Source of the DNA: Candidatus Chlorohelix allophototropha
GTDB lineage: Bacteria; Chloroflexota; Chloroflexia; Chloroheliales; Chloroheliaceae
Length of the DNA stretch: 64,000 nucleotides
Reading direction: 5' to 3'
Assembly (NCBI RefSeq): GCF_030389965.1
Contig: NZ_CP128400.1
Location: 2,232,001-2,296,000 of the forward strand
In this document: positions 62,232 through 64,000 of the stretch, one piece after another
How the letters are laid out: each line of letters opens with the position of its first letter
Position numbering within the stretch: position 1 is the stretch's first letter
Translations under genes and position numbers: made by a program
Notes under the pieces: generated by a model
Told to the model about the DNA's origin: nothing
What the model saw: only the letters and a program-made list of their open reading frames with translations
Databases searched by the model: none

Positions 62232-62786
62232 ATGGATAACCCGTATCTGATAAAAAAATACGCAATGGTGGCGCTGCTGGCGGGAACTGGCATGAAAGAT
62301 GATACCGAACTGGTTTCCGCTATTGTACAGCACACCGGCTATGACCCACAGAATCCTACCCCTGAAGTTGAGGTGTGGCAAGCGCGCCGGATATTGGAAT
62401 TGATAGCAGCGCGGGTCTTGCCGGGTGAGGACTTGCAAGAATCCATGCGTAAGCTTGGCAGGCTTAGTTTTGAGGGTTATGGCAATAGTGCAGCGGGCAA
62501 AATACTGCTGGCTGTAATAAAAGCGTGGGGTACTGTGCGGTTGGTCAAGAACTCGCCGCTGGTATATCAGGGTATTTTCCGCTATGGCGAGCGCAGCGCG
62601 AAAGAGCTAGAGCCTAATCGCTGGGAGCTTTTGCATTTTGATGAACCCGGCTATATCGAGTTTATGGCTGGTATCACCGAAGCAGTAGTAGCCGCTAGCG
62701 GGGCGCAAAATATACGGTTGGATATAGAAAAAATTGAAGATGAAAGCAAGCGGGATAATTACCGCTTTGAGTTAAATTGGGAGTAA
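62232..62786 (+). CDS. Uncharacterised protein between two MIP18-type genes
   Basis: 184 residues, no signal peptide or membrane helix. The second half (LSFEGYGNSAAGKILLAVIK; PGYIEFMAGITEAVVAASGA) resembles in layout the DUF2378 (TIGR02265) family, but I cannot confirm it. The start touches the preceding stop, and the following gene starts five bases later, so all three are one translational unit. Expected to work with the Fe-S factors. Confidence 0.75.
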   Translation: MDNPYLIKKYAMVALLAGTGMKDDTELVSAIVQHTGYDPQNPTPEVEVWQARRILELIAARVLPGEDLQESMRKLGRLSFEGYGNSAAGKILLAVIKAWGTVRLVKNSPLVYQGIFRYGERSAKELEPNRWELLHFDEPGYIEFMAGITEAVVAASGAQNIRLDIEKIEDESKRDNYRFELNWE

Positions 62787-62791
62787 AACAC

Positions 62792-63109
62792 ATGAGCTTG
62801 CCGACTGAAGAAGAATTAAAAGAAGCCCTTAAAACGGTCTATGACCCTGAAATCGGGATAAACATTGTTGATTTAGGGCTGATTTATGGGGTGGATATAG
62901 ATGATGAAGGTCTAGTTGACATAACTATGACGCTTACCTCGCCCGGTTGTCCGCTTGGTCATGTAATAGGGGCGCAAGTGCGCGAGGCGTTGGACGGTAT
63001 GCCCGGTGTCAACGATGTAAAACTCAATCTGGTGTGGTCGCCCTCTTGGAATCCTACTATGATGACCGAAGATGCCAAAGAAGAATTGGGTATTGACGGG
63101 ACATACTAA
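62792..63109 (+). CDS. MIP18/DUF59 family Fe-S assembly factor, copy 2
   Basis: 105 residues from ATG 62792 (GGAG eight to nine bases upstream; a TTG at 62777 overlaps the previous gene). LKEALKTVYDPEIGINIVDL, MTLTSPGCPLGHVIGAQV with the Cys, and LNLVWSPSWNPTMMTEDAKE align closely with copy 1. Two paralogs in one operon suggest they act as a pair. Confidence 0.9.
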   Translation: MSLPTEEELKEALKTVYDPEIGINIVDLGLIYGVDIDDEGLVDITMTLTSPGCPLGHVIGAQVREALDGMPGVNDVKLNLVWSPSWNPTMMTEDAKEELGIDGTY

Positions 63110-63203
63110 GCCTGTTTCGAGCGGCAAGAAGTGAGCTTGTGCTTTGAGCCGCCTTTCCTCATAAAATTGCGAATACCAATTTTCAAACAACCTCAAATGT
63201 AAG

Positions 63204-63232
63204 TTGACACTTACGTAAGCGTATGCTAAAAT
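63204..63232 (+). promoter_or_regulatory. Promoter with palindromic operator; leaderless mRNA predicted
   Basis: TTGACA (63204-63209), a 17-base spacer, TAAAAT (63227-63232) with an upstream TG. The spacer contains a perfect palindrome CTTACGTAAG, a likely ArsR-type site. Only six bases separate the -10 box from the ATG at 63239, so transcription should start at or near the first codon. Confidence 0.7.
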
Positions 63233-63238
63233 AACATC

Positions 63239-63568
63239 ATGCTAGATTCAGTATTACACGCCATAGCCGAGCCAAATCGCCGCCAGATTTTACAACTGCT
63301 GCACTGGAAGGAGTTGTCGGCTGGAGAAATATCAGCGCAGTTTTCGGTAAGTCGTCCGGCTATCTCGCAGCACTTGAAGGTGCTGGAAGAGGCGGGGCTG
63401 GTTTTGGTTCGCGCGGAAGGCACTCGCCGTTTGTATCGCTTCCGCCCTGACGGTCTTTCCGAGCTAAAGAGCTTCCTAGAGCAATTCTGGGATGAGCAGC
63501 TTTTTATGCTGAAAGAGGTAGCAGAGGCAGAAGAAAAGCAAAAAGGAGTTATTAAGGTTGAATCTTGA
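63239..63568 (+). CDS. ArsR-family transcriptional regulator
   Basis: 109 residues, one winged helix: LHAIAEPNRRQILQLLHWKE, GEISAQFSVSRPAISQHLKV (recognition helix) and EEAGLVLVRAEGTRRLYRF. No Cys metal site is visible, so this is the non-metal type often paired with an SRPBCC protein, as here. It probably represses its own promoter through the palindrome in the spacer. The next gene overlaps its end by eleven bases. Confidence 0.92.
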   Translation: MLDSVLHAIAEPNRRQILQLLHWKELSAGEISAQFSVSRPAISQHLKVLEEAGLVLVRAEGTRRLYRFRPDGLSELKSFLEQFWDEQLFMLKEVAEAEEKQKGVIKVES

Positions 63569-64000
63569 AGCATTTACGGTGGAACGTGAAATCTGGATTG
63601 ACGCTCGCCCTGAAACCATCTTTCCTTTTTTCACAGACCCGGTTAAATTGACCAAGTGGAAAGGTGTAAAAGCTACCCTCGACCCACAACCGGGTGGCAT
63701 TTACCGTACCAATATCACAGGGCGCGACATTGTAAGTGGAAAATATGTGGAAGTATCGCCCTATAATCGGGTGGTGTTCACATGGGGTTGGGAAGGCGAA
63801 GGTAGCCCGCTCCCGCCCGGCACATCCACCGTTGAAATAAATCTTGTACCGGATGGGCAAGGCACTCGCTTGCACCTGAAACATTCCAATCTGCCCACGC
63901 CGGAGATGCTTAAATCACATACCGAGGGTTGGGAACATTTCCTGCCACGCTTGGTAGAAGCCTCTCTGGGCAACGACCCGGGACCGGATCCATGGGCATC
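63558..64000 (+). CDS. SRPBCC/AHSA1-family protein, 3' end cut by window
   Basis: Reading from a TTG at 63558 (AAGGAG about ten bases before) gives 147 codons open to the window edge. The sequence (VEREIWIDARPETIFPFFTD; KGVKATLDPQPGGIYRTNIT; RVVFTWGWEGEG; GTRLHLKHSNLP) is a START-like AHSA1 domain that binds small hydrophobic molecules. Overlap with the arsR-type gene shows co-translation, a frequent pairing. Function unknown. Confidence 0.85.
   Translation, partial: MNLEAFTVEREIWIDARPETIFPFFTDPVKLTKWKGVKATLDPQPGGIYRTNITGRDIVSGKYVEVSPYNRVVFTWGWEGEGSPLPPGTSTVEINLVPDGQGTRLHLKHSNLPTPEMLKSHTEGWEHFLPRLVEASLGNDPGPDPWA

Overview
The window looks like chromosomal DNA from a phototrophic Chloroflexota bacterium. 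The marker is an acsF gene for the oxygen-dependent cyclase of (bacterio)chlorophyll synthesis (53314-54420). NB-ARC/WD40 proteins, TP-rich lipoprotein linkers, a suf operon in sufCDSUB order and many short palindromic intergenic repeats fit that phylum. A relative of the type-I-reaction-centre Chloroflexota ('Chlorohelix'-like) is possible, but this is inference; there is no rRNA gene to test it.

Layout. 1-7.4 kb: a cut-off metallophosphoesterase lipoprotein, an IS4-family element, and a LacI-regulated sugar ABC transporter without its own ATPase. 7.4-19.5 kb: housekeeping and accessory genes, namely an Ada-like repair protein, a cold-type RRM protein beside an N-terminally extended IF-1, the circularly permuted ATP-grasp / alpha-E / transglutaminase trio, a CopC-CopD fusion, a HEAT-repeat protein and a rhomboid protease.

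19.8-42.2 kb is the centrepiece: an exopolysaccharide locus whose parts match, function for function, the galactosaminogalactan (GAG) cluster of Aspergillus (uge3, gtb3, agd3, ega3, sph3). It holds a UDP-sugar 4-epimerase, a nucleotide-sugar dehydrogenase, a PelF-like glycosyltransferase fused to a PelG-like membrane domain, two Agd3-type (CE18) deacetylases, two GH114 endo-galactosaminidase-like proteins and a spherulin-4-type (GH135-like) protein. Also present are a Tat-exported dimethylformamidase-like gene broken by a frameshift and a STAND NTPase with WD40 propellers. The likely product is a partly deacetylated alpha-1,4-GalNAc polymer (Pel/GAG-like), made, deacetylated and trimmed by neighbouring genes.

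42-53 kb: an AT-rich non-coding stretch with a candidate structured RNA and an orphan terminator, an IS5-family element with an intact target duplication, a short-peptide transcription unit, three tiny helical proteins, an MFS exporter, a response regulator, a PhzF-ftsK pair, and a tandem duplication in which each unit carries a terminator, a stand-alone receiver gene and a highly conserved structured non-coding element.

53-64 kb: acsF, a YbaK-type deacylase, an Rrf2 regulator with its promoter and candidate operator, and the Fe-S assembly genes sufC-D-S-U-B, interrupted by palindromic repeats and followed by two MIP18-type proteins flanking an uncharacterised protein. An ArsR-type regulator with an apparently leaderless mRNA and an SRPBCC protein cut by the window edge end the window. 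No tRNA, rRNA or CRISPR array was recognised by eye.
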